DNA from: Staphylococcus lutrae
Lineage (GTDB): Bacteria > Bacillota > Bacilli > Staphylococcales > Staphylococcaceae
NCBI RefSeq assembly: GCF_002101335.1
Contig: NZ_CP020773.1
Span: 1,860,001 to 1,924,000, forward strand
Length of the DNA: 64,000 bases
Reading direction: 5' to 3'
In this document: one piece after another, positions 8,752-18,254 of the stretch
Layout: each line of letters begins with the position of its first letter
Position numbering within the stretch: the stretch's first letter is position 1
Notes under the pieces: model-generated
What the model saw: the letters and a program-made list of their open reading frames with translations, nothing else
What the model was told of the DNA's origin: nothing
Databases searched by the model: none
Position numbers and translations under genes: made by a program

Positions 8752-9126
8752 ATGACAAATTTGATAGAATTGTTAGAAATGACAATAGTCGATCAAAAAG
8801 ACGGCTATGTTAAAATGGCGATGCCGGTCACAGACAAAGTCAAACAACCATTTGGATATTTACATGGTGGTGCGACATTGGCACTCGGTGAAACGACATG
8901 TTCAATCGGTTCTGCGCATTTGTTAGATACTTCAAAATATATTCCATTAGGTTTGGAAATGAATGCGAATCATATTCAATCCGTACGCGAAGGTATCGTT
9001 TATGCAGAGGCACGTCTTTTACATCAAGGGCGTACAACGCATGTGTGGGATATTCATATAAAAAGTGACACCAATGTATTAATCTCTGTCATGCGTGGAA
9101 CGATAGCAATTAAGCCGTTGAAATAA
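8752..9126 (+). CDS. PaaI-type hotdog thioesterase (YuxO/MenI-like)
   Basis: A 124-residue single hotdog-fold thioesterase with the motif YLHGGATLALGETTCSIGSAH, including the catalytic HGG and Glu of the PaaI group. Bacillus YuxO is a 1,4-dihydroxy-2-naphthoyl-CoA hydrolase of menaquinone synthesis. That assignment fits an organism using NDH-2 and menaquinone but is inference here. AAAGGAG at 8737-8743 is 8 nt from ATG 8752; an in-frame GTG at 8743 lies inside the SD and is rejected as start. Confidence 0.82.
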   Translation: MTNLIELLEMTIVDQKDGYVKMAMPVTDKVKQPFGYLHGGATLALGETTCSIGSAHLLDTSKYIPLGLEMNANHIQSVREGIVYAEARLLHQGRTTHVWDIHIKSDTNVLISVMRGTIAIKPLK

Positions 9127-9252
9127 GTCCACCGAATATGTACGGTGATGCCGAGTTCAGACGCGAACCCTTTTCTTCAATCTTTCAAGAGATAAGATTG
9201 AAGGAAATCATAGTAGAAGAGATTGAACACGCAGGTCGAAATAGTACTGAAT

Positions 9253-9301
9253 AAAAACAATCGGGACAGCCCCCACTAAAGAGGGTGTCCCGATTGTTTT
9301 T
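9253..9301. terminator. bidirectional terminator between the thioesterase gene and the mnh operon
   Basis: A 16-bp perfect outer stem (AAAAACAATCGGGACA, 9253-9268, with its complement at 9286-9301) has A and T tracts at both ends. It can stop the plus-strand thioesterase transcript and the minus-strand mnh transcript. Confidence 0.9.
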
Positions 9302-9311
9302 ATTATGGTAG

Positions 9312-9668
9312 TTACAATTTTGTGTCTTTAATATCTTCTTTTACTTCGTCTAATTTTAATCTTTTTGACGCAGGTGTTTTCAGATTATATGCGGCTTTCA
9401 ACACGAGGTGACTCGCTAATGGTCCCGTAATGAAAACGAAAACAATACCGATTAAAAGTTGAAAGTTGATGTAACCTTCTTTGCCGATAAAGTAGATAAA
9501 AGTGCCGGTTAGAAGGAGCATCGTTCCCAAAGTGGACGCTTTCCCGGCCGCATGTGCACGTGAATAGACATCATCTAAACGTATCATGCCAATCGCAGCA
9601 AGGACACTAAATAATGCGCCGATAAAAACAAGAATGAGCCCGATGCTAATCGTGATCGTTTCTGTCAT
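9312..9668 (-). CDS. mnhG: Na+/H+ antiporter subunit G
   Basis: The last gene of the seven-gene Mnh operon: a 118-residue membrane protein with three hydrophobic segments and the PhaG/MnhG signature [21 protein letters not shown]. It is part of the Mrp-type antiporter that exports Na+ in exchange for protons. ATG 9668 has AGGTG 7 nt upstream; a TTG two codons earlier is too close to that SD. It overlaps mnhF by 23 nt, suggesting translational coupling. The length matches S. aureus MnhG1. Confidence 0.92.
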   Translation of the reverse strand: MTETITISIGLILVFIGALFSVLAAIGMIRLDDVYSRAHAAGKASTLGTMLLLTGTFIYFIGKEGYINFQLLIGIVFVFITGPLASHLVLKAAYNLKTPASKRLKLDEVKEDIKDTKL

Positions 9669-9939
9669 ACTCAATCACCTGACCTTTATCCATAAATTTA
9701 GCAAAAACAGCAGTCCCTAAAAAGGCAAGAATACCGATTAACAAAATAGCGACAATCATATAATGTGTCCCTAGTATGATAGAGAACAACCCGATGACAG
9801 CCATGAGTTGAATCCCAATTGCGTCTAAAGCAACGACGCGATCAGGTAAAGTAGGGCCAATAATGACGCGCACGAGTATAGCTAAAATGGAAAGTACAAC
9901 GATAACTAAGGCAATAATGATGAAAATATCATAGTTCAT
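9646..9939 (-). CDS. mnhF: Na+/H+ antiporter subunit F
   Basis: A 97-residue small membrane subunit with three predicted helices and the MnhF/PhaF segment [17 protein letters not shown]. It belongs to the Mrp-type multisubunit cation/proton antiporter. The ATG overlaps the mnhE stop (TAATG, 1 nt), and its own end overlaps mnhG, so E, F and G are probably translated as a coupled set. Confidence 0.92.
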   Translation of the reverse strand: MNYDIFIIIALVIVVLSILAILVRVIIGPTLPDRVVALDAIGIQLMAVIGLFSIILGTHYMIVAILLIGILAFLGTAVFAKFMDKGQVIEYDRNDHD

Positions 9940-10418
9940 TACGATTCACCTACTTCTTTCACTGCTTTTTCAAGCGATCCTTTAATACTCGCAACTTCTT
10001 CCTCTTTAGTTGAGAAATTGAGGCAGTGGATATACAAACGTTTCATATCATCATTAATACCAATGACGACAGTACCTGGTGTTAAAGTGATTAAGTTGGA
10101 TAGTAATGCCACTTGCCACTTATGTTCTAAATCCGTTTCATAAACGAAGAATGCGGATTCGTTTTTAATACGCGGTTGAAGAATAATACGCAATACATCG
10201 ATGTTCGCTTTAATCAATTCGAATAAAAAGACAAACATCAATTGAACGACTCTATATAAAGTAATGATATAAAATCGGCCAGGTAAAACTTTGCGCATTA
10301 AGTAAACGAGTAATAGCGCAAAAAGGTAGCCTAAAACGAAAGCGTTCATGGTATAACTGTCTGATAGAAAGAGCCAAAAAATAGCTAAAATAATATTGAC
10401 GACAATTTGTACTGCCAT
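9939..10418 (-). CDS. mnhE: Na+/H+ antiporter subunit E
   Basis: A 159-residue membrane subunit. It has hydrophobic N-terminal helices, then a soluble C-terminal half with [18 protein letters not shown], the conserved MnhE/PhaE block. It is required for assembly of the Mrp-type antiporter. It starts one base after the mnhD stop codon and ends overlapping mnhF by 1 nt. Confidence 0.92.
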   Translation of the reverse strand: MAVQIVVNIILAIFWLFLSDSYTMNAFVLGYLFALLLVYLMRKVLPGRFYIITLYRVVQLMFVFLFELIKANIDVLRIILQPRIKNESAFFVYETDLEHKWQVALLSNLITLTPGTVVIGINDDMKRLYIHCLNFSTKEEEVASIKGSLEKAVKEVGES

Positions 10419-10419
10419 A

Positions 10420-11919
10420 TTACTTCACCCCCAATACGCTTTGAATATATGTGTCTGGTTGATAGAATGACTTCGCTGCTTCTGACACAATTGGATAAAG
10501 TGATCCAGCGGTAAGACCAAAGACAACTGCAATAACGACAGATAATATACTCACAGCGAGTAAACCACGGTGATGAAGGCGTGGATTGTATACATAGCCA
10601 TAACTCTTACCAAAGAATCCACGTAAGAAAATGTTGATGACTGAATACAGTACGGCAAGGCTAGAAAGTAAAACGATAATACCCGTCGCATAGAATCCTT
10701 CTTCAAACGCGGCTTGAACGATATAAAGTTTGCCGTAGAACCCACTCAATGGTGGAATACCGGCTAAACTAAGCGCGGCAATAAAAAAGGTCCAACCGAG
10801 CACAGGATAATGGTGAATCAGTCCACCAAAATCACGTAAATCTGTACTTTTCGTAATTTTAAACATAATTCCAATGATGAAGAATAAGGCAGCTTTAATC
10901 AACATGTCGTGAAGCGTATAATAAATGGCACCAATCATACCAGCCTCACTCATTAAACCAACACCGACTAAAATGACACCTACTGCAATCATAATGTTGT
11001 ATAAAATAATACGTTTTGTGTCTCTAAAGCCAACTGCGCCGATGGAACCAAAAATAATCGTCAACATCGCAAGCGCTAAAATCGTATAGTGTGAAAACGT
11101 GAGTGTATGATGGAAAAACAAACTCATAACACGCGCAATCGCATATACCCCTACCTTAGTCAGTAAGGCACCGAAAAACGCAATAATTGCGAACGGCGGT
11201 GCGTAATAGGCGCCAGGCAACCATACATACATTGGGAAAACCCCGGCCTTGGTCGCAAATACAAAAATGAATAAAATAAACGCAATACTTAATAGTCCTG
11301 GATGCGTTTCAGAGACCGTATTTAGTTTTTGACTAATATCAGCTAAATTCAGTGTTCCGACAATAGAGTATAATATCCCGACTGCGATGACGAAGAAAGC
11401 AGAGGAGACCACGTTCACTAAAAGATATTTTACACTCTCCTGGAGTTGAATCTTTGTTCCGCCGATCACCATTAAACCATAGGATGACATTAAAAAGACT
11501 TCGAAAAAGACGAATAAGTTGAAAATGTCGCCTGTAATAAATGCGCCGTTAATCCCTGTTAACATCATCATGACTGTGAAATAGTAGTAATACGTTTCAC
11601 GATGCAATCCGATAGATTGATACGAAAACAAAATGACTAAAAGGGTAATCGTCACACTTGTCGTAACAAGAAGTGCACTGAATAAGTCGAGCACGAAAAC
11701 GATACTATAAGGTGCTTTCCATGACCCGAGCTCTAACACAATAGGGCGGCCATTGTGCCAGACGTTGACTAAGTTCCAAACTGAGAAAGTTAAGGTCAAC
11801 AGCGTACCGGTAAATGCGATATAACGTTTAATAAAAGGGCGATGGCCACTAAAAATCAATAGAATCGCTGTTATGATAGGGATAACTAAGACCATAACAA
11901 TTAAGTTTTCATTCATCAT
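10420..11919 (-). CDS. mnhD: Na+/H+ antiporter subunit D (proton-translocating, NuoM/N-like)
   Basis: A 499-residue polytopic protein of the proton-conducting membrane transporter family, related to complex I subunits NuoM/N. It has about 14 hydrophobic segments. [17 protein letters not shown] carries the conserved helix-5-type Glu and [18 protein letters not shown] the conserved helix-7 Lys region. It is one of the two large ion-translocating subunits with MnhA. It overlaps the mnhC end by 11 nt. Two adjacent ATG codons (11919 and 11916) are possible starts; the SD is weak, consistent with coupling. Confidence 0.92.
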   Translation of the reverse strand: MMNENLIVMVLVIPIITAILLIFSGHRPFIKRYIAFTGTLLTLTFSVWNLVNVWHNGRPIVLELGSWKAPYSIVFVLDLFSALLVTTSVTITLLVILFSYQSIGLHRETYYYYFTVMMMLTGINGAFITGDIFNLFVFFEVFLMSSYGLMVIGGTKIQLQESVKYLLVNVVSSAFFVIAVGILYSIVGTLNLADISQKLNTVSETHPGLLSIAFILFIFVFATKAGVFPMYVWLPGAYYAPPFAIIAFFGALLTKVGVYAIARVMSLFFHHTLTFSHYTILALAMLTIIFGSIGAVGFRDTKRIILYNIMIAVGVILVGVGLMSEAGMIGAIYYTLHDMLIKAALFFIIGIMFKITKSTDLRDFGGLIHHYPVLGWTFFIAALSLAGIPPLSGFYGKLYIVQAAFEEGFYATGIIVLLSSLAVLYSVINIFLRGFFGKSYGYVYNPRLHHRGLLAVSILSVVIAVVFGLTAGSLYPIVSEAAKSFYQPDTYIQSVLGVK

Positions 11920-12256
11920 CTTCTTGTGGCACCCCTTTCATTTTTTCAACGTTGTCTGTACCTAGTTCTTTATAACTTCTAAACGCGAGAACTAAGAAAA
12001 AGGCAGTGACCGCAAATGAGATGACAATCGCTGTTAATATTAATGCTTGTGGGATAGGATCAACATAATTAGTAACGCCCTTCTCATAAATTGGGACATT
12101 ACCATTTTTAAGACCACCCATCGTTAGAATAAATAAATTTGCTGCATGTGAAAGTAATGTCGTACCAATAATAATTCTTATCAAACTTTTAGAAAGAATG
12201 AGGTAGACACTGATAGATGTAAGTAAACCACAAACGATGATCAATACAATTTCCAT
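11909..12256 (-). CDS. mnhC: Na+/H+ antiporter subunit C (NuoK-like)
   Basis: A 115-residue protein with three hydrophobic segments, homologous to the complex I subunit NuoK. Recognisable blocks are [15 protein letters not shown] and [14 protein letters not shown], strongly conserved in MnhC/MrpC. The ATG overlaps the mnhB stop by 1 nt (TAATG). Confidence 0.92.
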   Translation of the reverse strand: MEIVLIIVCGLLTSISVYLILSKSLIRIIIGTTLLSHAANLFILTMGGLKNGNVPIYEKGVTNYVDPIPQALILTAIVISFAVTAFFLVLAFRSYKELGTDNVEKMKGVPQEDDE

Positions 12257-12684
12257 TACTCATTCTCTCCAATCGTTAGAATAATTGTCAGTACTGTGCC
12301 AATAACGACGAACAACACACCTGTATCAAAAATAACAGCAGTGTGTAGATGCACAGGTTGGAGTAGTGGTAAAGGAATATCCACCGCTGTGTGGGTGAAG
12401 AAGTTTTTACCATATGTCCAGCTGAGCATCGGCGCACCGACACAGAAACTCATACCTAAAGCAATTAATTTCTTAAAATCCCAAGGGAAAACTTTGCGCA
12501 ATGTTTTAACGTCAAATGCGACTGCAATAATGACAAGTGCACTTGAAACGAGTAAACCACCAATAAAGCCGCCTCCGGGTGTATAATGTCCAGCTAAGAA
12601 AAGGGAGAATCCGAACATCATTATTAAGAAAAAGATAATCAATGCCGAGTACTGCGCAACTAAATCATTTTTCTGTCTGTTCAA
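12256..12684 (-). CDS. mnhB: Na+/H+ antiporter subunit B
   Basis: A membrane subunit with the signature [17 protein letters not shown] of MnhB/MrpB. A TTG start at 12684 (reading MNRQKNDL) gives 142 residues, the S. aureus MnhB1 length, with AAAGGA 9 nt upstream. An in-frame ATG at 12702 would add six residues (KGLRKL region) and cannot be excluded. Either start lies inside the mnhA end, so A and B overlap by about 20-38 nt and are probably coupled. Confidence 0.9.
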   Translation of the reverse strand: MNRQKNDLVAQYSALIIFFLIMMFGFSLFLAGHYTPGGGFIGGLLVSSALVIIAVAFDVKTLRKVFPWDFKKLIALGMSFCVGAPMLSWTYGKNFFTHTAVDIPLPLLQPVHLHTAVIFDTGVLFVVIGTVLTIILTIGENE

Positions 12685-15082
12685 CTTTCTCAATCCTTTC
12701 ATAACCATTTTTGTGTTTAGCACGTAATTTAATTAACGTATAAATCCCCATACCTGCAATGCCGAGTACAGCGGATTCAAATAAAGTATCGGTACCCCGG
12801 AAGTCCACAAGAATAACATTGATCATATTTTTACCTGCAGCGAGGTCAAAAACATGTTCTTTATAGAAAGAACTAATTGATTCGAAATGACGATTTCCAT
12901 ATGCAATGAGTCCTAAAACAACCACAACTGCCCCCACACCGATAGAAATGAGTGCATTAACGACACGATAACGAATGGATTCGTTGTAACGGCTCATGTT
13001 GGGTAAGTGATAGAAACAAAGTAAAAACAGTGCTGTAGAAATCGTTTCAACAACGAATTGTGTTAAAGCGAGATCCGGTGCATTAAAGAAAATGAAAAAT
13101 ATTGCCATTGAATAGCCGACCGCACTTAACATAATAATGCTGAATAGGCGTGAACGGGCAAAGATAATCATCACGGCCGCAATTGTAATAGTAATCACTG
13201 AGATAAATTCATAAGATCGAATCGATGACACCTTCACAAAATCGACGTTAAAAGGTACGAAAATCAATGTGACGAAAGTAATCACAATCATCATAAAGAA
13301 AATGATTAACAAGTTGTTACGATTAAATCCGGTCATATACGTTCTTGTAATTTGTGTTGCATAATAAGGGGTATAACGACCCGTTTGATTATACCAATGA
13401 TTTAATGTCAGTTGTTTCGGTATCGCTTTAAGAATCGGCACCCAACGTTTGAAAGTGAGTAGTAATAATACACCTACAATGTAAATCATCAAAGTGGATA
13501 AGAATGCCGGTGTGAAGCCATGCCATAGTTGGAATGATGCTTCAACTTGATTCGTATGTGCAATCGATTTGACGGCCGGCTCGACAAAAGGTACCGCAAC
13601 AATACTTGGAAATAAACCAATCGCAATGACGAATATCGCTAAAATGATTGGTGAAATATTCATCAGCATAGGTGCTTCATGCGCTTTATTTGGTAATACA
13701 TCGGGTTGATGTGAACCTAAGAAAATTTCAGATATGAATTTAAACGCATAAACAAATGTAAAAATACTGCCGACGATTGCCACGACTGGTATAGCCAAGC
13801 CAACGGTATTTAAGCTGAATATAGGTGCATGAGTTACTTCAAGCATGGCCTCAAGAAACTGTTCTTTAGATAAGAATCCATTAAATGGCGGGACACCAGC
13901 CATACTTAAAGATGTAATGACAGACAGAGTGAATGAAATCGGCATGATGGTCATTAAACCGCCAAGTTTGCGAATATCACGTGTTCCAGTAGCATGATCG
14001 ACTGCACCAGTAATCATGAAAAGTGCACCTTTAAATGTTGCATGGTTAATAAGATGGAAAATCGCTGCACTATATGCGGCAAGATAAAGTTGGCTTTCTA
14101 CGCCTTCAAAATGATAGCTCACTGCACCGACACCTAGCATTGACATAATCATACCGAGTTGAGATACAGTTGAAAAAGCGAGAATACCTTTTAAATCTTG
14201 CTGCTTCGTTGCATTTAGGGATCCCCAGAAGAGTGTGACGAGTCCAAAAAGCGTCACCGTCCAAATCCATCCTTGAGATACTGCGAAAATGGGTGTTAAA
14301 CGTGCAATAAGGTAAATCCCTGCTTTAACCATGGTTGCTGAATGAAGGTACGCACTCACAGGCGTCGGTGCCTCCATCGCATCCGGTAACCAAATATAAA
14401 ATGGAAACTGTGCAGATTTTGTCATTGCACCAATAATGATGAGCACCATGGCAATGATAAAAATGGGTGACGTTTGAACTTGAGATACATTTTCGATGAT
14501 TTCACGAATACGCCATGTACCAGAAGCCAGGTAGAGTAAGATGAAGCCACCGAGTAAAGATAATCCACCAAAAACGGTAATCATCATTGATTTCATCGCA
14601 CCATACAATGATTTTTCTTTATGCCGCCAAAATGATATGAGTAAGAAACTTGAAAATGATGTTAATTCCCAGAAAAAGTAAAGTACGAGTAGATTGTCTG
14701 AAAGTACTACACCTAACATCGCACTCATAAACATTAACAAGTAACAATAGAAATGACCGAGTTGTTCTGATTGGCTGATATAACTAATTGAATATAGTAC
14801 GACAAGACTCCCAACGCCTGTAATCAGTAAACTAAATAACAATCCTAGGCCATCAACATAAACATCAAAGTTCATCCCAATTTGTGGCATCCAAGCGGCG
14901 GATTGTTCTGTAAATTGCCCGGACATTGTTGGTTTAATGTAAGATGTAAAATAAGCAAACAATACTACCGGTATCGGTAATACAAACCAGCCGAGATGGA
15001 TGCGTTTGTAAAAGCGATACAAAATCGGAATGAGTATTGCAAATATTAACGGTAGCAAGACCGCTATATGTAACCAACTCAT
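12665..15082 (-). CDS. mnhA: Na+/H+ antiporter subunit A (large, NuoL-like)
   Basis: An 805-residue polytopic protein, first and largest of the Mnh complex and homologous to NuoL plus a C-terminal MrpA extension. Diagnostic segments include [56 protein letters not shown] and the MrpA-specific [14 protein letters not shown]. It moves protons and/or Na+ and supports sodium and alkali tolerance. ATG 15082 follows GGAGGG by 7 nt; upstream in-frame codons lack an SD. As the promoter-proximal gene, its promoter drives mnhA-G. Confidence 0.94.
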   Translation of the reverse strand: MSWLHIAVLLPLIFAILIPILYRFYKRIHLGWFVLPIPVVLFAYFTSYIKPTMSGQFTEQSAAWMPQIGMNFDVYVDGLGLLFSLLITGVGSLVVLYSISYISQSEQLGHFYCYLLMFMSAMLGVVLSDNLLVLYFFWELTSFSSFLLISFWRHKEKSLYGAMKSMMITVFGGLSLLGGFILLYLASGTWRIREIIENVSQVQTSPIFIIAMVLIIIGAMTKSAQFPFYIWLPDAMEAPTPVSAYLHSATMVKAGIYLIARLTPIFAVSQGWIWTVTLFGLVTLFWGSLNATKQQDLKGILAFSTVSQLGMIMSMLGVGAVSYHFEGVESQLYLAAYSAAIFHLINHATFKGALFMITGAVDHATGTRDIRKLGGLMTIMPISFTLSVITSLSMAGVPPFNGFLSKEQFLEAMLEVTHAPIFSLNTVGLAIPVVAIVGSIFTFVYAFKFISEIFLGSHQPDVLPNKAHEAPMLMNISPIILAIFVIAIGLFPSIVAVPFVEPAVKSIAHTNQVEASFQLWHGFTPAFLSTLMIYIVGVLLLLTFKRWVPILKAIPKQLTLNHWYNQTGRYTPYYATQITRTYMTGFNRNNLLIIFFMMIVITFVTLIFVPFNVDFVKVSSIRSYEFISVITITIAAVMIIFARSRLFSIIMLSAVGYSMAIFFIFFNAPDLALTQFVVETISTALFLLCFYHLPNMSRYNESIRYRVVNALISIGVGAVVVVLGLIAYGNRHFESISSFYKEHVFDLAAGKNMINVILVDFRGTDTLFESAVLGIAGMGIYTLIKLRAKHKNGYERIEKVEQTEK

Positions 15083-15115
15083 AGATTGCCCTCCTTTAAA
15101 AACTACGATACACAT

Positions 15116-15144
15116 ATTATACATGATTATGAAACCTGTGAAAA
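15116..15144 (-). promoter_or_regulatory. promoter of the mnhABCDEFG operon
   Basis: On the minus strand TATAAT (15121-15116) is preceded at 17 nt by TTTTCA (15144-15139, 4 of 6 matches). It lies about 35 bp upstream of the mnhA ATG. Confidence 0.6.
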
Positions 15145-15149
15145 ATATG

Positions 15150-15179
15150 CCACTGCAACGGTGAGCCCGTTTTCCAGTG
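15150..15179 (-). terminator. hairpin after kapB
   Basis: CCACTG / CAGTGG outer arms and ACGG / CCGT inner arms give a broken stem read on the minus strand downstream of kapB, followed by a T-rich stretch. It also overlaps the mnh promoter region, so its role is uncertain. Confidence 0.35.
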
Positions 15180-15208
15180 ACATTTAAATAAGAAGAAACG
15201 CAATTGTA

Positions 15209-15589
15209 TTATAAAAAGTTTGTCCGATATTGACTTGCGTAATCTTTCTTCAATTGTTCTAAACAATCTAAAGATGCGTGGGCATATGGCGTATCCATTG
15301 CTTTTAGCTGATTTTCAAGCGCTGTGAGTGCACGTTGAAGTGTGACTGTATAATCTTCTATCTCACCGTCGAAAGGACTGAGACGACTTTGCGATGTCAA
15401 CCGTTTTTCATATAAACTGAGTGCTTTTCTTTCATGAAAAAAGACACCTTCTACTTCGTTTGGATGATGAAGATCTCCTTGTTTAGGATGTTTAATGACC
15501 TGTAAAACTTTAACTAGACACTGGTTTTCCTGATTTTCAACAACTTCTACAACATAAACCCCTGTTTTATGTGCAAAACGATAAAGCAT
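15209..15589 (-). CDS. kapB: KapB-like protein (kinase-associated protein B family)
   Basis: A 126-residue protein of the KapB family, with HKTGVYVVEVVE at the N-terminus and VIKHPKQGDLHHPN followed by FFHERKALS, the most conserved parts of KapB. Bacillus KapB influences sporulation kinase signalling. Staphylococci do not sporulate, so the role here is unknown. No signal peptide or lipobox is visible. ATG 15589 gives family length; upstream in-frame codons overlap the GGGAGAGG SD region. It is divergent from the cyclophilin gene. Confidence 0.82.
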   Translation of the reverse strand: MLYRFAHKTGVYVVEVVENQENQCLVKVLQVIKHPKQGDLHHPNEVEGVFFHERKALSLYEKRLTSQSRLSPFDGEIEDYTVTLQRALTALENQLKAMDTPYAHASLDCLEQLKKDYASQYRTNFL

Positions 15590-15662
15590 GTGAATACCAT
15601 CCTCTCCCAAATATGTTAAAATAGTGATATACAACAGTTTATCATGAATGGAGTATTAAAAA

Positions 15663-16256
15663 ATGACTAAATATCCACAATTAACAAAAGAAATTCAAGA
15701 AAATGAAATTAAAGTAATCATGCATACAAATAAAGGGGACATGACATTAAAATTATTCCCTGAAATTGCACCAAAAACAGTTAAAAACTTTGTTGAACTT
15801 TCTAAAAAAGGCTACTACGATGGAATTACGTTCCACCGCGTGATCAATGATTTTATGATTCAAGGTGGAGATCCGACTGGTACAGGTATGGGTGGCGAAA
15901 GTATTTACGGTGGACCATTTGAAGATGAATTTTCAGAGCATGCTTTCAATTTATATGGCGCATTATCTATGGCAAATGCGGGTCCTGGTACGAATGGCTC
16001 ACAATTTTTTATCGTTCAAATGAAGGAAGTACCGGCACAAATGATTCATCAATTAGTTGATGGTGGTTGGCCAGAAGAAATCGCTGAAGCTTATAAAGAA
16101 AAAGGGGGCACACCTTGGTTAGATCAAAAACATACTGTATTCGGTCAACTCATTGAAGGTGAAGCAACTTTAGAAGATATCGCAAGTGTAAAAGTTGGTG
16201 CACAAGATAAACCGACGTACGATGTTGTGATTGAATCAATCGAAATTGAAGAATAA
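15663..16256 (+). CDS. cyclophilin-type peptidyl-prolyl cis-trans isomerase
   Basis: A 197-residue cytosolic cyclophilin that catalyses proline isomerisation during protein folding. The core motifs [22 protein letters not shown] and [14 protein letters not shown] are present, including the catalytic Arg in FHRV and the Gln and Phe residues. There is no signal peptide. An insert of about 30 residues (near [18 protein letters not shown]) is characteristic of the staphylococcal form. The SD TGGAG precedes ATG. The yugE-like gene follows after 27 bp. Confidence 0.92.
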   Translation: MTKYPQLTKEIQENEIKVIMHTNKGDMTLKLFPEIAPKTVKNFVELSKKGYYDGITFHRVINDFMIQGGDPTGTGMGGESIYGGPFEDEFSEHAFNLYGALSMANAGPGTNGSQFFIVQMKEVPAQMIHQLVDGGWPEEIAEAYKEKGGTPWLDQKHTVFGQLIEGEATLEDIASVKVGAQDKPTYDVVIESIEIEE

Positions 16257-16283
16257 TGATGTGACATAAATGGGGGACATCGC

Positions 16284-16547
16284 ATGGCAAATAATGATTT
16301 GAATATTCGTCTGTATCAATATTTAGCGGATTGGAATCCGATGCAATTTGATGATCCAACGATGGGAGATGCAGAAGTTTACGAGATGATGGATGCGGTA
16401 CATCAATTAGGTGAACCAGAAGCTGTGGCACAAGCATTTCAAAAGATTTATCAATTTTCTTTTGATGAAACCTTACCGTTTGAGGTATGTCTATCGAGAG
16501 CAACGGTAGCGGTGAATATGCAGTCATATTGCCATACGTCATCATAA
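16284..16547 (+). CDS. YugE-like DUF1871 family protein
   Basis: An 87-residue acidic protein resembling the DUF1871/YugE family, with LADWNPMQF near the N-terminus and a helical core. Function is unknown. A strong SD (GGGGGA) lies 7 nt before ATG. It is probably co-transcribed with the cyclophilin gene. The kapB-yugE-yugI neighbourhood also exists in Bacillus, supporting the assignment. Confidence 0.75.
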   Translation: MANNDLNIRLYQYLADWNPMQFDDPTMGDAEVYEMMDAVHQLGEPEAVAQAFQKIYQFSFDETLPFEVCLSRATVAVNMQSYCHTSS

Positions 16548-16731
16548 TATTTATCGTGCATTATAGTTACTACGGTGACGCAAGTGTCATGCCTTTTATA
16601 ACCATCGTTTCATAAATTTTGAATCGTATAGAATAAAAGATGGGGATATAGGAGGAGAGCAGGCTGATGAAATGTTCATTAGACTGCTTTCTTAATATAT
16701 AGGCGCTTTGTCAAAGTAGGGAAAGGTCGTC

Positions 16732-16875
16732 CTAAAGCTTATCCCGTTCAATGATTTGATGATCAGGGCGTTTTCGACAGCATTTACATCTTTTGAATAT
16801 TTTAATCATTAAACATTGAATGATTTTTAAGTTTAATACTTTTATTCCAATCATTTTTAATATATCATTATACAT
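16732..16875 (-). pseudogene. truncated ISL3 transposase
   Basis: From ATG 16875, preceded by AAGGAGAG, the frame reads MYNDILKMIGIKVLNLK, the N-terminus typical of staphylococcal ISL3 transposases. It then loses recognisable similarity and ends at TAG after 47 codons. Intact transposases have over 400 residues, so a large internal deletion has joined start and end. It cannot be functional. Confidence 0.7.
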
Positions 16876-16934
16876 AGGCACGAATATCTCTCCTTAATTT
16901 GTTGGTTTCATCACTTACAATTATAGAGATATTT

Positions 16935-16998
16935 GTGCTATTTTTGTATTTAAAACAAAAATAACGGCCAGTGATCAACTCACCAACCGTTAAAAGTA
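16935..16998 (-). repeat. 64-bp ISL3-end repeat, copy 1
   Basis: The reverse complement of this segment matches 63937-64000 at 62 of 64 positions. It contains two internal hairpins, TAACGG / CCGTTA and ATTTTTGT / ACAAAAAT. Confidence 0.9.
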
Positions 16999-17013
16999 AA
17001 GAACCAAAAAAAA

Positions 17014-17033
17014 ACGAGGCGTATAAGCCTCGT
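17014..17033 (-). terminator. terminator of the cold-shock gene
   Basis: ACGAGGC (17014-17020) and GCCTCGT (17027-17033) form a perfect 7-bp stem. On the minus strand it is followed by about nine T residues (A run 17013-17005). Confidence 0.9.
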
Positions 17034-17051
17034 CAATCTATAAAATGTAAA

Positions 17052-17252
17052 TTACATTTTTACAACGTTAGCTGCTTGCGCGCCACGTTCGCCTTCTACG
17101 ATATCAAAGTCAACATTTTGACCTTCTTCTAAAGATTTATAGCCATCTCCAACGATTGCTGAGAAATGTACGAATACGTCGTCGCCATTTTCTCTTTCAA
17201 TAAATCCAAAACCTTTTTCTGCGTTAAACCATTTAACAGTACCGTTATTCAT
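17052..17252 (-). CDS. cspA: cold-shock domain RNA chaperone (CspA family)
   Basis: A 66-residue single cold-shock domain protein with both nucleic-acid-binding motifs, KGFGFI (RNP1) and VFVHF (RNP2). It binds single-stranded RNA/DNA and melts mRNA structure. The frame extends upstream to 17300, but GGAGG lies 8 nt before ATG 17252, giving the usual length. Staphylococci carry several csp paralogues, so the exact symbol is tentative. The long leader, roughly 115 nt from the predicted promoter, fits post-transcriptional cold control. Confidence 0.9.
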   Translation of the reverse strand: MNNGTVKWFNAEKGFGFIERENGDDVFVHFSAIVGDGYKSLEEGQNVDFDIVEGERGAQAANVVKM

Positions 17253-17371
17253 ATAGAATACCTCCACGTGCTTTTGCACAAATATTTGCAATAAATTCAT
17301 TGATTAAAAAAGAGGATATTCTAAACAAATACACTACAATTCAATTCAAGTTCTTTTATTACGATAATCTA

Positions 17372-17400
17372 ACTATACACCTTAATTTAATTAAAGTAAA
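17372..17400 (-). promoter_or_regulatory. promoter of the cold-shock gene
   Basis: On the minus strand TTTACT (17400-17395) and TATAGT (17377-17372) are separated by 17 nt. Transcription from here leaves a leader of about 115 nt before the ATG. Confidence 0.5.
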
Positions 17401-17485
17401 GGATTTTATTTACAAATTTTAAAAAAATTATCGAAAAGCCTCTAGCACAAGGCGTTTGTATGTATATATAATCCTGAATCATAAA

Positions 17486-17514
17486 AAGCCAATGCACAAT
17501 TTGTACATTGACTT
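17486..17514 (-). terminator. terminator of the S1-domain gene
   Basis: Broken stem AAG-CAATG / CATTG-CTT read on the minus strand, followed by TTTTTAT, directly after the stop codon of the yugI-like gene. Confidence 0.6.
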
Positions 17515-17520
17515 CAAGCG

Positions 17521-17910
17521 TTATTTAGACTCATATTTCATTTTCTTTTTGGACTGTTTCACCCAATATGGCAAACGTTCCTCTAATGTTCGAAACCCAA
17601 ATTTCTCAGTTTCCTGAATTTCATCCAATACTGAATATTTACCTTTTTTACGCTCATAATTTTTAAAATAATCATTATCTTTGAGGGATAAATTTAATTT
17701 TCCGTTTTGATCAATCGAGATGATTTTGGCTTTCACGGTTTGACCCGGCGATAAAATCTTCTTTAAATTGTGCACATAATCATCCATGATTTCGGAAATA
17801 TGAATGAGTCCTTCAGTACTGTCAGGGGTCTCGACGAAAGCGCCGTAGGGTTGAATACCAGTCACGCGCACTTTGACATGTTGGCCAACACGATACTGTT
17901 TTTTCAACAT
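17521..17910 (-). CDS. yugI: S1 RNA-binding domain protein (YugI/CvfD, general stress protein 13 type)
   Basis: A 129-residue protein with one S1 OB-fold domain at about 7-75 (VRVTGIQPYGAFVETPDSTEGLIHISEI, given in part, then NLSLKD). A basic C-terminal tail ends KKKMKYESK. Bacillus YugI (GSP13) and CvfD relatives associate with ribosomes or RNA and act in stress and virulence regulation. AAGGGG precedes ATG by 6 nt. It stands alone between two non-coding stretches. Confidence 0.85.
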   Translation of the reverse strand: MLKKQYRVGQHVKVRVTGIQPYGAFVETPDSTEGLIHISEIMDDYVHNLKKILSPGQTVKAKIISIDQNGKLNLSLKDNDYFKNYERKKGKYSVLDEIQETEKFGFRTLEERLPYWVKQSKKKMKYESK

Positions 17911-18190
17911 TCATAACCCCTTATCGATTTGTATTTAACATTTTTATCATAGCACATCTCTAAAAAATATCCTAACATTCATTTCTTTAACCGCATACAA
18001 TTAATGATGAGCCAGTTTATGGCAACAGATGTGATGAAGCCATGGAAGTATTTTCGATATCAGTTATCTGCCTACGAAATTAAAAAATGTAGGCGAGGGA
18101 TCGAGCATTTGAACATTGTATCAATGACAGAAGAAATGTTCTAACAATTAAATAGGAGGAGATTGGTAAGTGTAAAATGATAAATGAACA

Positions 18191-18204
18191 TGGAAGCGCT
18201 GTTG
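18191..18204 (+). promoter_or_regulatory. cre-like box 1 (CcpA) at rocA
   Basis: TGGAAGCGCTGTTG fits the left half of the catabolite-responsive element (TGNAARCG). It overlaps the -35 of the rocA promoter, a repressing position. Confidence 0.5.
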
Positions 18205-18231
18205 CAAAAGCTGTGCTAAAAAGGCTATAAT
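18202..18231 (+). promoter_or_regulatory. promoter of rocA (and probably rocD)
   Basis: TTGCAA (18202-18207) and a perfect TATAAT (18226-18231) have an 18-nt spacer. It lies about 435 bp before rocA ATG with no terminator seen between. Confidence 0.6.
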
Positions 18232-18240
18232 GCTAGTGGA

Positions 18241-18254
18241 TGAAAGCGCTTAAT
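18241..18254 (+). promoter_or_regulatory. cre-like box 2 (CcpA) at rocA
   Basis: TGAAAGCGCTTAAT matches the cre consensus TGNAARCGNWWWC at nearly all positions, just downstream of the predicted transcription start. CcpA bound here would block elongation or promoter escape. Confidence 0.6.

Larger units (their letters stand above)
16702..17005 (-). mobile_element. relic of an ISL3-family insertion sequence
   Basis: About 300 bp between yugE and the cold-shock gene. On the minus strand it holds a 64-bp end segment repeated at 63937-64000, then a hairpin around an AAGGAGAG SD, then a 47-codon transposase start. It closes with GGCGCTTTGTC at 16702-16712 (plus strand), which resembles an ISL3 terminal repeat; the opposite end may be GGTTCTTT (17005-16998). 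A full ISL3 element is about 1.4 kb, so most of the transposase has been deleted. I found no 8-bp target duplication, so exact ends are uncertain. Confidence 0.65.

Noticed and set aside
16150..16545. 131-codon frame on the minus strand across the cyclophilin and yugE-like genes
   Set aside because: Both plus-strand genes are well supported with SDs; the frame is His/Leu-rich and unlike any family.
16694..17013. 8-bp target duplication around the ISL3 relic
   Set aside because: AATATATA on one side and an A run on the other do not match; ends remain approximate.
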